Positions 1 through 9,126 of a stretch of DNA of 64,000 nt are shown here, one piece after another (position 1 is the stretch's first letter; each line of letters begins with the position of its first letter). This DNA is from Cytobacillus sp. FSL H8-0458. Lineage in GTDB: Bacteria; Bacillota; Bacilli; Bacillales; Cytobacillaceae. The position numbers were made by a program, and so were the translations under genes. The stretch is taken from NCBI RefSeq assembly GCF_038002165.1, contig NZ_JBBOBR010000001.1, positions 1,798,001 through 1,862,000 on the forward strand, in the 5' to 3' direction. The notes below the pieces were generated by a model, which worked only from the letters and a program-made list of their open reading frames with translations, had not been told where the DNA came from and searched no databases.

Positions 1-789
1 ATAAATGGCAAAAGGAATCAGTTTAATCTTGCCGATAATTTTCAAGAAGAAGCGGATCGAAACTAATGCAAAAATAAATGCACTGATGAATCCTGCAATA
101 AAGAACGGAAGCGCCTCGACTGAAAAGTATTCAAGATTCTTAATTAATGAAAGAAAACTTGCACCGGCCATGATCGGCACAGCCATGATAAAAGTAAAAT
201 CAGCTGCAGCCCTATGTGACAGGCCAAGCAGCACGCCGCCGGAAATGGTGGAACCTGAACGCGAGAATCCAGGCCAAAGGGAGAAACACTGTATCAATCC
301 AATAGATAAAGCCTGTTTATAGGTGATTTGATCAACAGAAACTGTTTTCGGGTTTTTCCCTCCAAAAATATCAGCAAAAATCATCAGAAATGCGCCAATA
401 ACCAAACCAATCAGTACAGTCTCAGTTGAAAACAAGTGTTCATCAATGTAATCCTCAAACAAAACGCCAAGAATCCCCGCAGGAATTAACCCGACAATGA
501 CTTGAGATAGTTTCAGGCGGCTTTGTTTTTCTTCAGAGCTTTTACCCCGTCCTCCGAGACCAAGCATTTCAATGAACCGGTCTCTAAAAATGATCACAAC
601 CGCTAAGATGGAACCGAGCTGAATAACTACTTTAAAGGTATTGGCTTCATATTTAGATAAAAACTCTTTTGTATTAAGCCACATATCATCCACAATAATC
701 ATATGTCCTGTCGATGACACTGGGGCAAACTCTGTCATTCCTTCAACAAACCCCAATATAATTGCTTTCAATATCATAATAAAATCCAT
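1..789 (-). CDS. uppP: Undecaprenyl-diphosphatase UppP (BacA family), 3' end cut by window edge
   Basis: Integral membrane phosphatase that recycles undecaprenyl pyrophosphate to the lipid carrier used in wall synthesis; its overproduction gives bacitracin resistance. The minus-strand reading frame from ATG 789 gives MDFIMILKAIILGFVEGMTE followed by the family's PVSSTGH motif near residues 23-30, and later the second conserved block PGFSRSG with its phosphate-binding Arg. 263 codons are visible with no stop, against a usual length of about 265-275 aa, so only a few residues are missing. AAAGGAG lies about 11 nt before the start. It is divergent from nirK across 347 bp. Confidence 0.93.
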   Translation of the reverse strand, partial: MDFIMILKAIILGFVEGMTEFAPVSSTGHMIIVDDMWLNTKEFLSKYEANTFKVVIQLGSILAVVIIFRDRFIEMLGLGGRGKSSEEKQSRLKLSQVIVGLIPAGILGVLFEDYIDEHLFSTETVLIGLVIGAFLMIFADIFGGKNPKTVSVDQITYKQALSIGLIQCFSLWPGFSRSGSTISGGVLLGLSHRAAADFTFIMAVPIMAGASFLSLIKNLEYFSVEALPFFIAGFISAFIFALVSIRFFLKIIGKIKLIPFAIY

Positions 790-1021
790 AACTGTTACAT
801 TCTCCTTTTAATCTGATGCAAACAACTCCATTTAATGATTATAAACCATTTGAGATAGATAGGAACACTATTTTACAAAGTAATATAGTTGTAAACTGTC
901 TATTAATTCAGCTGAAACTGGCGGGCAAGTGATTATAACACCGGGCAATACTTGGCAGAAATCGGCATTAAATTTCTTTAAAACATCAATAGATTCCTGC
1001 TAAAAAGTTGTTCGATCACTA

Positions 1022-1103
1022 ATTCACAAACTCTTCACAGAATTCCATAGTCTTGTGAGAAAAATCACCAATTTCAGTGCTAAATTACCATATGATAAAA
1101 GCA
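1022..1103 (+). promoter_or_regulatory. nirK promoter region with Fnr-type box and ResD-like site
   Basis: This is the notable content of the 347-bp gap between uppP and nirK. TGTGA-N6-TCACC at 1054-1069 matches the Fnr/CRP palindrome with one mismatch. A TATGAT -10 sits at 1091-1096. If transcription starts at about 1103, the box centre (1061.5) lies at -41.5, the class II activator position. On the minus strand 1030-1022 reads TTTGTGAAT, which equals the B. subtilis ResD half-site consensus. The match to known sites is established knowledge; the regulation itself is inferred. Confidence 0.6.
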
Positions 1104-1136
1104 GATAAACCAATCGAATATAAGGAGGAAATCAAA

Positions 1137-2198
1137 ATGAACAAAGGAGTAAAATATCTGCTTACTTCCGCAATAGGCATAGGCTTGCTAACGGGATGCA
1201 GCCAGGGGGCAGCACCGGAAAATTCACTTCAGCCCGAGGAAAAAGTCCTGGCAGCAGAAACAAACCAGCCTGAAGCAATTGCACCACACAAAGATTTAAA
1301 CCAAGAACCTATTCCATTGAAAATAGAAAGAGTCGGGGCGAATGAAGTAAATGTCGAAATGACTTCCCAAATCACAGATATTGAAATCGACAAAGGAAAA
1401 TTCTATAAAGCATGGACATTTAATGGGGAAGCACCGGGACCGGTAGTGGTTGTCAATGAAGGGGACACAATCAATTTCACCTTAAAGAACATGGACCCGG
1501 CAATACCACACAGCATGGACTTTCACGCTGTACACGCGGCTCCTTCAAAAGACTTCTCGAACGTTCAGCCTGATGAAACGGGAACATTCAGTTACCCTGC
1601 CAATAAACCGGGCGTATTTATGTATCACTGCGGCACTTCACCGGTCTTATCACATATCGCTAACGGAATGCACGGAACGATCATTGTGAAGCCTAAAGAC
1701 GGCTATCCGACCGATAAAGAGATTGATAGAGAATATACAATTATTCAAAACGAATGGTATAAATACAACGACCTTGATGATTTTACAAATGGAGTTCCGA
1801 GTCATGTGGTTTTCTCAACAAAGGCTTTAAAAGAGGGAGACCCTAATACAAATGGGGATACGTTCACACTTAAGGACAATCCGCTTCTGGCTAAAGTAGG
1901 GGATAAAGTGAGGATCTATGTAAACAATGTGGGACCAAATGAAGTAAGCTCTTTCCATGTGGTTGGTACGGTGTTTGACGATGTATACATTGACGGAAAC
2001 CCTTTTAACCATTACAAAGGTCTTCAGACAGTCATGCTCCCGGCGAGCGGCGGAGCTGTTGTGGAATTTACCGTTACGAAGGAAGGCAGCTACCCAATAG
2101 TGACACATCAATTTAACCACGCACAAAAAGGAGCCGTCGCCATTCTAAAGGTAACTGAGACCGGTGAAGACGACGGCAAGGCTACAATGAGCCATTAA
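1137..2198 (+). CDS. nirK: Copper-containing nitrite reductase NirK, lipoprotein form
   Basis: Reduces nitrite to nitric oxide outside the membrane, the defining step of denitrification. The 353-aa product has a lipoprotein signal with lipobox LTGC (Cys21) and two cupredoxin domains. All copper ligands are visible: type 1 copper H125, C165, H173, M178; type 2 copper H130, H164, H324; and the active-site pair D128 and H274. The loop between C165 and the next His is one residue shorter than in proteobacterial NirK, as I recall for Bacillus-type enzymes. Start chosen at ATG 1137 because AAGGAGG precedes it; an upstream in-frame ATG at 1077 lacks a good site. Followed by nosD. Confidence 0.95.
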   Translation: MNKGVKYLLTSAIGIGLLTGCSQGAAPENSLQPEEKVLAAETNQPEAIAPHKDLNQEPIPLKIERVGANEVNVEMTSQITDIEIDKGKFYKAWTFNGEAPGPVVVVNEGDTINFTLKNMDPAIPHSMDFHAVHAAPSKDFSNVQPDETGTFSYPANKPGVFMYHCGTSPVLSHIANGMHGTIIVKPKDGYPTDKEIDREYTIIQNEWYKYNDLDDFTNGVPSHVVFSTKALKEGDPNTNGDTFTLKDNPLLAKVGDKVRIYVNNVGPNEVSSFHVVGTVFDDVYIDGNPFNHYKGLQTVMLPASGGAVVEFTVTKEGSYPIVTHQFNHAQKGAVAILKVTETGEDDGKATMSH

Positions 2199-2266
2199 AT
2201 ATAAATAAAAACTCAACTTAAACTAAATTATACAAGAGAAAAAACAAAAATGGAATCCCTATTTCG

Positions 2267-2291
2267 GCTGTCTTCTAAAAGATAGCCGGAA
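2267..2291 (+). other. Stem-loop between nirK and nosD
   Basis: CGGCTGTCTT and AAGATAGCCG form a 10-bp hairpin (one G-U pair) with a tiny loop. It is not followed by a T-run, so it is more likely an mRNA stabiliser or processing point than a full terminator. It may set different levels for nirK and the nos genes. Confidence 0.45.
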
Positions 2292-2319
2292 CGCATATTT
2301 CCGGGCAGGTGATCGCTGA

Positions 2320-3672
2320 GTGTATAAAAAAATCGGATGGTTTCTATTATTTTTCAGTATGATCCTGGCCGGAAAAGCTTCCGCTCAGGAACTCTCTGCA
2401 GCATCATCAAAAGAGCTGAGAGAAGCATTGTCGGATCCGAATGCATCAGTCATTAAATTACAATCTGGAATATATGAAGGCAATTTTTTAATAGAGAGAA
2501 AAGTTCATATTATTGGGGATAAAGGAACAAGAATTATAGGATCTGAAAATGGCCATGTGCTGACAATTGCAGCGGACGATGTCATCATTGAAAATCTGGA
2601 AGTGGAAGGCAGCGGATCACAGAATGCCGGAATATATGTGACAGGAGACCGTGCCTATCTTCACCATATAGCGCTGAGGGATGTTTTTCACGGCATTTAT
2701 GCAAGGAATTCATATGGGCACCGGTTTGAAAATAATCTCATTACCAGTTTCCAGAGTAAGGACCGGCACAAGGGCTTTGGCATCTATTTGGTCGAAGCCC
2801 CAAATACAGCGGTTAAAAATAATTACTTCTTCCACACGCAGGACGGTGTTTATGTGTCCTATTCTGATTTTTGTGAAGTCACGGGGAACATCATGTCCAA
2901 AGCACGCTATGGCGTGCATACAATGGATTCCCGAAATGTATTAATTTCAGACAATAGGGTGACTGAAAGCATCAACGGCCTCATGATCATGCAAAGCTAT
3001 GAAGTATTTATCCTAGATAATTATTTTTATAAGAACACAGAAAATGAGGGTGCCGGGATTTTTATGTACGACACATTTGATTCCAAAATTGCTTCCAATA
3101 TTGTGAGGGGCAATTACAGGGGAATGATTCTTGAAAACGCACAGCGGAACAGGCTTGAATTTAATCAGGTTCAGGAAAATGATACCGGCCTTGAAATGGG
3201 GAAGAATTCAAATGATAATGTCATTTATTTAAATAACTTTTCCGGGAATACAAGGCAAATCATCTCTGAAAAAGATAACAGGAATCTATTCAGTAAGGAT
3301 CGTTATGGCAACTATTTTGATGATCATCAATTATTGAATCTCGATAATGACCATAAAGTTGACTTTGCCTATAAAAGCGGCGATGTTTTTTATCAGATGG
3401 CAGATGAAGAGCCTTTATTGCAGGTCTTTTATCAAAGTCCGGCGGTAGAACTGTGGAACATGATTGAACAATACACGCCGATTCCATCAGACGCCTTTAT
3501 CATTGATGAGTCACCGCTTGCTGAAGCTGCGCCTGTGAAACAGAAAGAACTCAAATCAGAAAAACGGAATGCCTCGCCAAGCCGTGATCCTTCATTAATC
3601 CTGTTCTTTTTCCTTACCGCTTTAATAAGTTTGCTTATATTGAATTATGGGAGGAAGCACAATGAGATATAG
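2320..3672 (+). CDS. nosD: NosD, periplasmic-type copper maturation factor for nitrous oxide reductase
   Basis: NosD works with the NosFY ABC transporter and NosL in building the copper centres of nitrous oxide reductase. The 450-aa product starts with a signal peptide (residues 1-23, ending ASAQ). A right-handed beta-helix follows, with repeated parallel-beta-helix turns rich in N-x-I/V and G-I-Y/F patterns from about 50 to 330. A C-terminal hydrophobic segment near 425-445 is followed by positive charge, so the protein is probably anchored outside the cell membrane. Start is GTG 2320 with a weak upstream site. The nosL RBS lies inside its 3' end, so the two are translationally close. Confidence 0.85.
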   Translation: MYKKIGWFLLFFSMILAGKASAQELSAASSKELREALSDPNASVIKLQSGIYEGNFLIERKVHIIGDKGTRIIGSENGHVLTIAADDVIIENLEVEGSGSQNAGIYVTGDRAYLHHIALRDVFHGIYARNSYGHRFENNLITSFQSKDRHKGFGIYLVEAPNTAVKNNYFFHTQDGVYVSYSDFCEVTGNIMSKARYGVHTMDSRNVLISDNRVTESINGLMIMQSYEVFILDNYFYKNTENEGAGIFMYDTFDSKIASNIVRGNYRGMILENAQRNRLEFNQVQENDTGLEMGKNSNDNVIYLNNFSGNTRQIISEKDNRNLFSKDRYGNYFDDHQLLNLDNDHKVDFAYKSGDVFYQMADEEPLLQVFYQSPAVELWNMIEQYTPIPSDAFIIDESPLAEAAPVKQKELKSEKRNASPSRDPSLILFFFLTALISLLILNYGRKHNEI

Positions 3673-4135
3673 ACATGTTCTCCTAATGGCTGTTCTCGCA
3701 ATATTGCTGAGTGCATGCTCTTCATCAGCATCGGAACCGGCAGAAATTAAACTGAATGAGGATAGCTGTGGTACCTGCAATATGGGAATAGCTGATTTGG
3801 AATCAGCAGCACAGCTTATCTTAAATACCGGTGAGCCTGTATTGTTCGATGATATTGGCTGTATGACACAATATTTACAGACAGAAAAGCCTGAATATGA
3901 GGCAGCCTTTGTACATGATTATCTCAGTGGAAAATGGATATCGTTTGATGCTGCTGCATTTATACAGCACAGCGATATAGACAGCCCCATGAGCTATGGA
4001 ATAGCAGCATTTGAATCTTTGGAAAAAGCCGGGGAATACCGGAAAGAACATGGAGGAACTGCATATTCGAAAGAAGAGCTTGTGAAAGCAGATATAAAGA
4101 GCTTTAAAGGAGAAGGGAAGAAGCACAGCCATTAA
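3662..4135 (+). CDS. nosL: NosL copper-binding lipoprotein
   Basis: NosL is an outward-facing lipoprotein that hands Cu(I) to NosD/NosZ during nitrous oxide reductase assembly. The 157-aa product has lipobox LSAC with Cys19 and a metal-binding CGTCNM segment at 36-41. The conserved LFDDIGCM block lies near residues 61-68, and the C-terminus is His-rich. ATG 3662 was chosen over ATG 3647 because GGGAGGAAG lies between them at proper distance. It overlaps the end of nosD by 11 nt and is followed by nosY after 35 nt. Confidence 0.88.
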   Translation: MRYRHVLLMAVLAILLSACSSSASEPAEIKLNEDSCGTCNMGIADLESAAQLILNTGEPVLFDDIGCMTQYLQTEKPEYEAAFVHDYLSGKWISFDAAAFIQHSDIDSPMSYGIAAFESLEKAGEYRKEHGGTAYSKEELVKADIKSFKGEGKKHSH

Positions 4136-4170
4136 CATGATATTTACCCTCAGCACGAGGAGGAATCAAT

Positions 4171-5124
4171 ATGAATCCCGGACTTTTGTATTCTGTGACG
4201 AAACATGAACTTCGGCTGCTGTTAAGAAGCAGATGGCTTTTTAATTTTATGATTCTATTTTTCTTTCTGGCAGGACTCCTTTATTTGTATGGTCTTCAGT
4301 CTGTTAAATCAGATCCTGCTGAAGTTACGTTTGGACTGGAAGGTGTTAATGACAATATTGAAACAATGGGTGTTAACCCGGAGTATTACGGCCTTAAGGA
4401 AATAAAGGCGGAAGAGGGGCCTGCGGCCGGTTTCAGCCAGTCTGCCTACAACCGTTCGATTGCCATGCTGATCAATCTATCTCTTTGGATGATTCCGGTC
4501 ATCTGCATGATTCTTGGCAGCAGTTCCATTATTGCCGATAAAGAAAATGGGAGATTAGCCTTATACAGGACCTACCAGGCATCTTCAGGTTATTATCTGA
4601 TCAGTAAATTCCTGGCTTTGGTTCTCTCGTTATTTTTTGTAACAGGTATTTCATATGGATTATTCGGCTTGCTTTTCTCTTTGGCGGGAAGCTCCTCTGC
4701 AGCACATATTTATCAGGTTTTTTTTATGGTGAATATGCTTTTAATCCTTGTATTCTCAGCGGCATCCTTACTGATTGGAGCCCTTTCCAAAACAAGGATG
4801 CAGGGACTGTCAGCAGCCATTATATTCTGGATTCTTATGGTGTTTGTATACGAATTTATCATCTTTTCTGTCATCGGGTGGGTTCCATATGCATTCAAGC
4901 AAAACAGTCTGTTCCTGTTTATCCTTCTGAACCCGGTTGAATCCGTCCGCGTTTGGTCGATTTCAAAACTGAATTCCGAATATGTATTTGGTCCTGAATA
5001 CCTCATAATCGAAAAGTGGGGAGCAAATGGGTCTCTGACACTTGCACTGGCTTTATCCATTTCGCTCATAATTCTAATCACCATCCTATATTCAGCCCGG
5101 CTTTTAACGAAAAGAGGTGTGTAA
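4171..5124 (+). CDS. nosY: ABC-2 type permease, NosY-like
   Basis: Membrane subunit of the ABC transporter NosFY, which acts with NosD in supplying the nitrous oxide reductase copper-sulfur centre. 317 aa with about six membrane spans: an N-terminal one near 26-46, a long extracytoplasmic loop, then a cluster from about 107 to the C-terminus. GAGGAGG precedes ATG 4171. The following ATPase gene starts 2 nt after its stop. The assignment to Nos rather than a generic ABC-2 permease rests on the context nosD-nosL-(this)-ATPase. Confidence 0.78.
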   Translation: MNPGLLYSVTKHELRLLLRSRWLFNFMILFFFLAGLLYLYGLQSVKSDPAEVTFGLEGVNDNIETMGVNPEYYGLKEIKAEEGPAAGFSQSAYNRSIAMLINLSLWMIPVICMILGSSSIIADKENGRLALYRTYQASSGYYLISKFLALVLSLFFVTGISYGLFGLLFSLAGSSSAAHIYQVFFMVNMLLILVFSAASLLIGALSKTRMQGLSAAIIFWILMVFVYEFIIFSVIGWVPYAFKQNSLFLFILLNPVESVRVWSISKLNSEYVFGPEYLIIEKWGANGSLTLALALSISLIILITILYSARLLTKRGV

Positions 5125-5125
5125 G

Positions 5126-5824
5126 ATGATAATGGAATTGAAGGAGTTATCCAAAGCATATAAAAAGAAGAAAGCATTGGCACCGCTCAATCTCAGCATT
5201 GATCAGGGGGAGTGCATCGTATTATGCGGGGGGAACGGCGCCGGAAAAAGTACGATGATTAAGATGCTTACAGGTGTAGAAAGTCCCACCACTGGCAGTG
5301 TGGTGTTCCATTCGAAAAAGCAAAAGCCATTTGCTTACATGCCTGACCAAATGATGTTCCCAGCAGAGCTTACCCCCTTTGAAATCCTTGATTATTATGG
5401 TCGATTTTTAAATAAGAATAAGGAAGCGATCAAATTAGTTTTAGAAAAAACAGGATTGTGGAACGAGCAGAACCAAAAAGCTGGAGGGTTTTCAAAAGGG
5501 ATGAGTCAGCGCCTTAATCTGGCTCAGTGTCTGCTCGCCGATACGGACATCTATATACTTGATGAACCGACAGATGGATTGGATCCCTATTGGGTTATTC
5601 AGCTGAAAAAGATAATAAAGGAGTTGAAAGAGAAAAATAAAACGATCATTGTCAGCAGCCATATTATGAGAGACGCCATCGAAATCGCCGACAAACTGAT
5701 AATCTTATTTAACGGGAAAATAAAATTTCATGGAACACTTGATCAAGCTTACAAAGAATACAAATGTGCCTCATTAGAGGAAGTATTCCTTTCTATACAC
5801 AAAATGGAACACCAATCGGACTGA
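5126..5824 (+). CDS. nosF: ABC transporter ATP-binding protein, NosF-like
   Basis: Cytoplasmic ATPase partner of the preceding permease. 232 aa with Walker A GGNGAGKST (35-43), a Q-loop region near 79-85, signature FSKGMSQR in the second half, and Walker B YILDEPTDGLDP followed by the H-loop SSH. ATG 5126 follows AGAGGTG by about 6 nt; GTG 5117 and ATG 5132 are in-frame alternatives. Last gene of the nir-nos cluster; the convergent gene begins 18 nt later. No nosZ follows. Confidence 0.85.
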   Translation: MIMELKELSKAYKKKKALAPLNLSIDQGECIVLCGGNGAGKSTMIKMLTGVESPTTGSVVFHSKKQKPFAYMPDQMMFPAELTPFEILDYYGRFLNKNKEAIKLVLEKTGLWNEQNQKAGGFSKGMSQRLNLAQCLLADTDIYILDEPTDGLDPYWVIQLKKIIKELKEKNKTIIVSSHIMRDAIEIADKLIILFNGKIKFHGTLDQAYKEYKCASLEEVFLSIHKMEHQSD

Positions 5825-5842
5825 AACAAAGAGCGATTCCAT

Positions 5843-7114
5843 TTAGGAACCGCTTTTTTGACCTCTGTTTTCATAAAATGAATATTGTTCAACATCTTTT
5901 GCCCATAGCTTCGCATGTTTTCCGCTAAGCTCAGCAATCCATAAGTCGCCTTTTGGCTCTGCAAGCTTTTTTCTGACCCATGTTAATTTACCGGCTGTCT
6001 TTAGGTAAAGAGGATTATAATCTCCAATCGAATTTTTGGGATAGGTGATTCTCGTCTGCTGGGTCTTGCTGAGCTGAATCAGACAGAGTGTTGGTTCGGG
6101 CCGCCTTTGCGGATCATTTGACCATTCACTTTCATCCACGCGTGAGGCAACCAGCCTTTCATTATCCACCCAGGTAAAGCCCATTTCTGCGAATTTAGCA
6201 GGGGTAAGGTTCATCGTATTAAAAGCAGGCAATTCAGCCACCTTCAATTTTTTGTTTTTGAATCCCATCACAATTCTGCCCCCGCCCGCAATGTAGCCCA
6301 ATAAATTCCTGCCAGGCGCCCACTTGGGAACGTCAATATGAAGGATCATCTCATCAAGAACTTCAAAGTTTTTCCCATCAGGAGAAATGACGCAGACCAT
6401 ATCACTGTCCATAGACAGCGATGCCGTTGGACTTACAATGAAAGAGACCCATTTCCCATCAGGTGAGAATTCAAATGTTGTCGCGTTAATGGACATGATG
6501 GTAGCATTGCCGTTGCCTATTTCCTTAGGAATCGTGAAAAGAGGCTTTACATGCTGGGTCAAATTCATATTTTCAAGTTCTTCGGGCAGCTGAACATTAT
6601 AAAGAATAGGGCTTGTCCAGCCATCCGGCTTTAAGACGGCGCTTGAAGATAAAATAAACCCTTTCCCATCAGGATACCAATTATAATCATCTACTCCTAA
6701 AGCAATATTATAGAATTGATCCAGATCCGATATGTTTAAGACACCATTGCTGGTAAAAGCAATTTTATAATCGGAAGGTGCCCATTTGGCATTTGCACCA
6801 CCTTGAAAAATCCTTTTATGCTTCTTTGACTTTACATTGTATACCCATATCTCTATGCTGTTTTCCATATCAGGCGAATGGGGTTCCTGCGCTTCTTTTT
6901 CATAAAGGAGCCATTGGCCATCATAGGACCACTTTGGTGTATTCGTGAATTTGCCAGGTTCAGCAGTAATCTGTTCTTCAACCGCTCCTGTCTTGATCAA
7001 CAAATAGCCATTTCGTATAAAAGCTGCCTGCAATTGATTTTCTGCCGTATCACCCCATGCATCTGCCGGGATAATAAACATGAAACAGCAAAGCAGCAAA
7101 ATCAGTTTGCGCAT
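5843..7114 (-). CDS. Secreted TolB/WD40-like beta-propeller protein, function unknown
   Basis: 423-aa product with a cleavable signal peptide (about 1-21, ending ADA-WG) and a series of TolB-like repeats. Several copies of the SPDGKW / WSYDGQWL type turn (for example SYDGQW, APSDYK, SPDGKW, APGRNL) point to a propeller of six or so blades. Probably a secreted or wall-associated scaffold; no catalytic motif seen. ATG 7114 has GAAGGAAG about 11 nt upstream. A TTG at 7135 would add seven charged residues before the signal peptide and is less likely. Convergent with nosF. Confidence 0.7.
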   Translation of the reverse strand: MRKLILLLCCFMFIIPADAWGDTAENQLQAAFIRNGYLLIKTGAVEEQITAEPGKFTNTPKWSYDGQWLLYEKEAQEPHSPDMENSIEIWVYNVKSKKHKRIFQGGANAKWAPSDYKIAFTSNGVLNISDLDQFYNIALGVDDYNWYPDGKGFILSSSAVLKPDGWTSPILYNVQLPEELENMNLTQHVKPLFTIPKEIGNGNATIMSINATTFEFSPDGKWVSFIVSPTASLSMDSDMVCVISPDGKNFEVLDEMILHIDVPKWAPGRNLLGYIAGGGRIVMGFKNKKLKVAELPAFNTMNLTPAKFAEMGFTWVDNERLVASRVDESEWSNDPQRRPEPTLCLIQLSKTQQTRITYPKNSIGDYNPLYLKTAGKLTWVRKKLAEPKGDLWIAELSGKHAKLWAKDVEQYSFYENRGQKSGS

Positions 7115-7343
7115 ATAAGATTCATCTTCCTTCAAGTTATTTAATCATGCTTATTATGGGCAAAGAGAGTTATTTTATTGAAAGTATTGAAAAGAGCACC
7201 ATGAAAGAAAGCTTTATATTTTCGATATGATTTCGTTTACTTTATAATGATCGAATAGCAGACAAAATTGCCCAGCTCTGTTTTTTCGGATGCTAATTGG
7301 GTAAAAACATTTACAAATGGATTAAAAATGGAGGAAATAAACT

Positions 7344-8573
7344 TTGTTCATTGCTATTTTGTTTTTTATGTTCATGTCCTTTTTCCTGTCGGGAAGTGAG
7401 ACTGCCTTAACGGCTGTTAACAAAATGAAATTAAAATCGAGAGCAGACAATAATGATAAGAAATCACAAAGAATTTTGGATATGGTTTCGAAGCCTGATG
7501 AGATGATTACATCGATATTGATTGGCAATAATATTGCTAATATCATGCTGCCTACTCTGGTTACCATAATTGCGCTTGATTATGATTTCAATGTAGGGGT
7601 GGCAACGGGTATCCTGACTGTGGCACTAATCTTATTTGCGGAAGTTCTGCCAAAGTCCATCGCAGCAAGCTTTGCCGACAAAATTGCTTATCTTGTATTT
7701 CCCGTCATTCGAATTCTTATGCTGATCTTAAAGCCGGTGACTTTTCTAATATCCAGGTTCACGAGGGGAATTATTAAATTTCTTTCAAAAAATAATGGGA
7801 AATCAGTATCTGTATCCAAGGAAGAGCTCATTACCATGGTCGATATAGCTACAAGCGAAGGAACCTTCCATGAAGAAGAAACACAGCGGATAAAAGGGAT
7901 AATTGATTTCTATAATTTAGATGTCAGCGATGCGCTGAAAACACCGCGAATGGAAATTGAAGGAATTCCATATGAAGCAACGATAGATGAAGCAAAGAAT
8001 ATAGTGCTTGATAATCGTTTTACAAGGTATCCGGTCTTTAAGGATAATATGGATAATATTGTTGGAGTTTTCCATGCTAAGCTTTTGCTCTCCTGGTCCA
8101 ATCAGCCTGAAAAATCCCTGAAGGATTTTACTGACTTAGAGCCTTTATTTGTCTATGAATTTCATAGCATTGACAAGGTATTCAAAATGATGATGAAAGA
8201 AAGGAAGCACCTTGCCATTGTTCTTGATGAATATGGCGGGACTAAAGGCATCATCACACATGAGGATATCCTTGAAGCAATGCTGGGCCAGGAAATAGAA
8301 GATGAAACGGATGAAAACACTGAAGTGCTGATTGATGAGTTAACGGAGAACCATATTATTGTTCACGGCAAACTGGCAATCCGCAGAATCAATGAAGTTT
8401 TTAAAACAAAAATTCCCGAAGATGAAGACATCCTTGCCGGATTTTTACTAAAAGAACTGGGTCATTTTCCTGAAGAAGGGGAAACATTCGAATACCATCA
8501 TCTGCATTTTGAAATAAAATCAATTGAAGACAACAGAATTAAGCTGGTCGAAATTAAGAAAAAAACCCCTTGA
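7344..8573 (+). CDS. CNNM/HlyC-CorC family membrane protein with CBS pair
   Basis: 409 aa. The N-terminal DUF21/CNNM domain (about 1-150) has four hydrophobic segments and the SGSETALTAVN motif at the start. A CBS pair follows (about 190-315), then a C-terminal CorC_HlyC domain (about 325-405). Bacillus relatives such as MpfA and YugS take part in Mg2+ export or divalent-metal homeostasis; the substrate here is inferred. Start is TTG 7344, 9 nt after GGAGG, and no upstream ATG fits. A strong terminator follows at once. Confidence 0.88.
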   Translation: MFIAILFFMFMSFFLSGSETALTAVNKMKLKSRADNNDKKSQRILDMVSKPDEMITSILIGNNIANIMLPTLVTIIALDYDFNVGVATGILTVALILFAEVLPKSIAASFADKIAYLVFPVIRILMLILKPVTFLISRFTRGIIKFLSKNNGKSVSVSKEELITMVDIATSEGTFHEEETQRIKGIIDFYNLDVSDALKTPRMEIEGIPYEATIDEAKNIVLDNRFTRYPVFKDNMDNIVGVFHAKLLLSWSNQPEKSLKDFTDLEPLFVYEFHSIDKVFKMMMKERKHLAIVLDEYGGTKGIITHEDILEAMLGQEIEDETDENTEVLIDELTENHIIVHGKLAIRRINEVFKTKIPEDEDILAGFLLKELGHFPEEGETFEYHHLHFEIKSIEDNRIKLVEIKKKTP

Positions 8574-8581
8574 TCTATTTG

Positions 8582-8614
8582 AGCATTATTTCCTGACGGG
8601 AATAATGCTTTTTT
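8582..8614 (+). terminator. Rho-independent terminator after the CNNM gene
   Basis: GCATTATT and AATAATGC form a hairpin followed by six T. Confidence 0.85.
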
Positions 8615-8764
8615 ATGATCCATAAAGAAATCAGGATAAAACTAACAGCTATATGGGAACATTAGGTATAGGGAAGTAGATGAATAATTTTTATTTTTCT
8701 GAAAATATAGGTCCTTTTTAGTATATAATATAATAAAAATAATAAAATTCGGGGTGATCTTATC

Positions 8765-8914
8765 ATGGAAAATAAGCCATTTCATTATGACGGAAGCGTA
8801 CAAATGAATTATGAAAAAGACGGTGAAGCAAGCTCAAGCATTCCTTTTGAACTAACAGATGAAATGAGAAAAAATATCGGAACCAATCCATATTCAAATA
8901 AAGAACAAGAATAA
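8765..8914 (+). CDS. Small acidic hypothetical protein, 49 aa
   Basis: ATG 8765 follows GGGGTGAT and opens a 49-codon frame, MENKPFHYDGSVQMNYEKDG and onward, ending NKEQE. It is hydrophilic, with no signal or membrane segment. An AT-rich promoter-like stretch (TATAAT-like at about 8723) precedes it and a terminator follows at 8917-8944, so it looks like a stand-alone transcription unit. Function not recognised. Confidence 0.6.
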   Translation: MENKPFHYDGSVQMNYEKDGEASSSIPFELTDEMRKNIGTNPYSNKEQE

Positions 8915-8916
8915 TT

Positions 8917-8944
8917 AAGGACTCAATTTGGGGTCTTTTTTTTT
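8917..8944 (+). terminator. Terminator after the 49-aa gene
   Basis: GACTC and GGGTC pair across a six-base loop and are followed by nine T. Confidence 0.7.
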
Positions 8945-9126
8945 AGATTATCCATTATTTATTTTGGGTAAAAAAAATAGCATGAGCAAATCATTTGAAA
9001 ATCTTTTTTGTTTTGAATATGATTATCTCGGATTAAGAATAAAATTGATCATACTGCAGGATGAATACATATTTTATTTCTGATTCAAACTAAATTGACA
9101 ACTCAAAATGGAAAGGTGATAAAATT

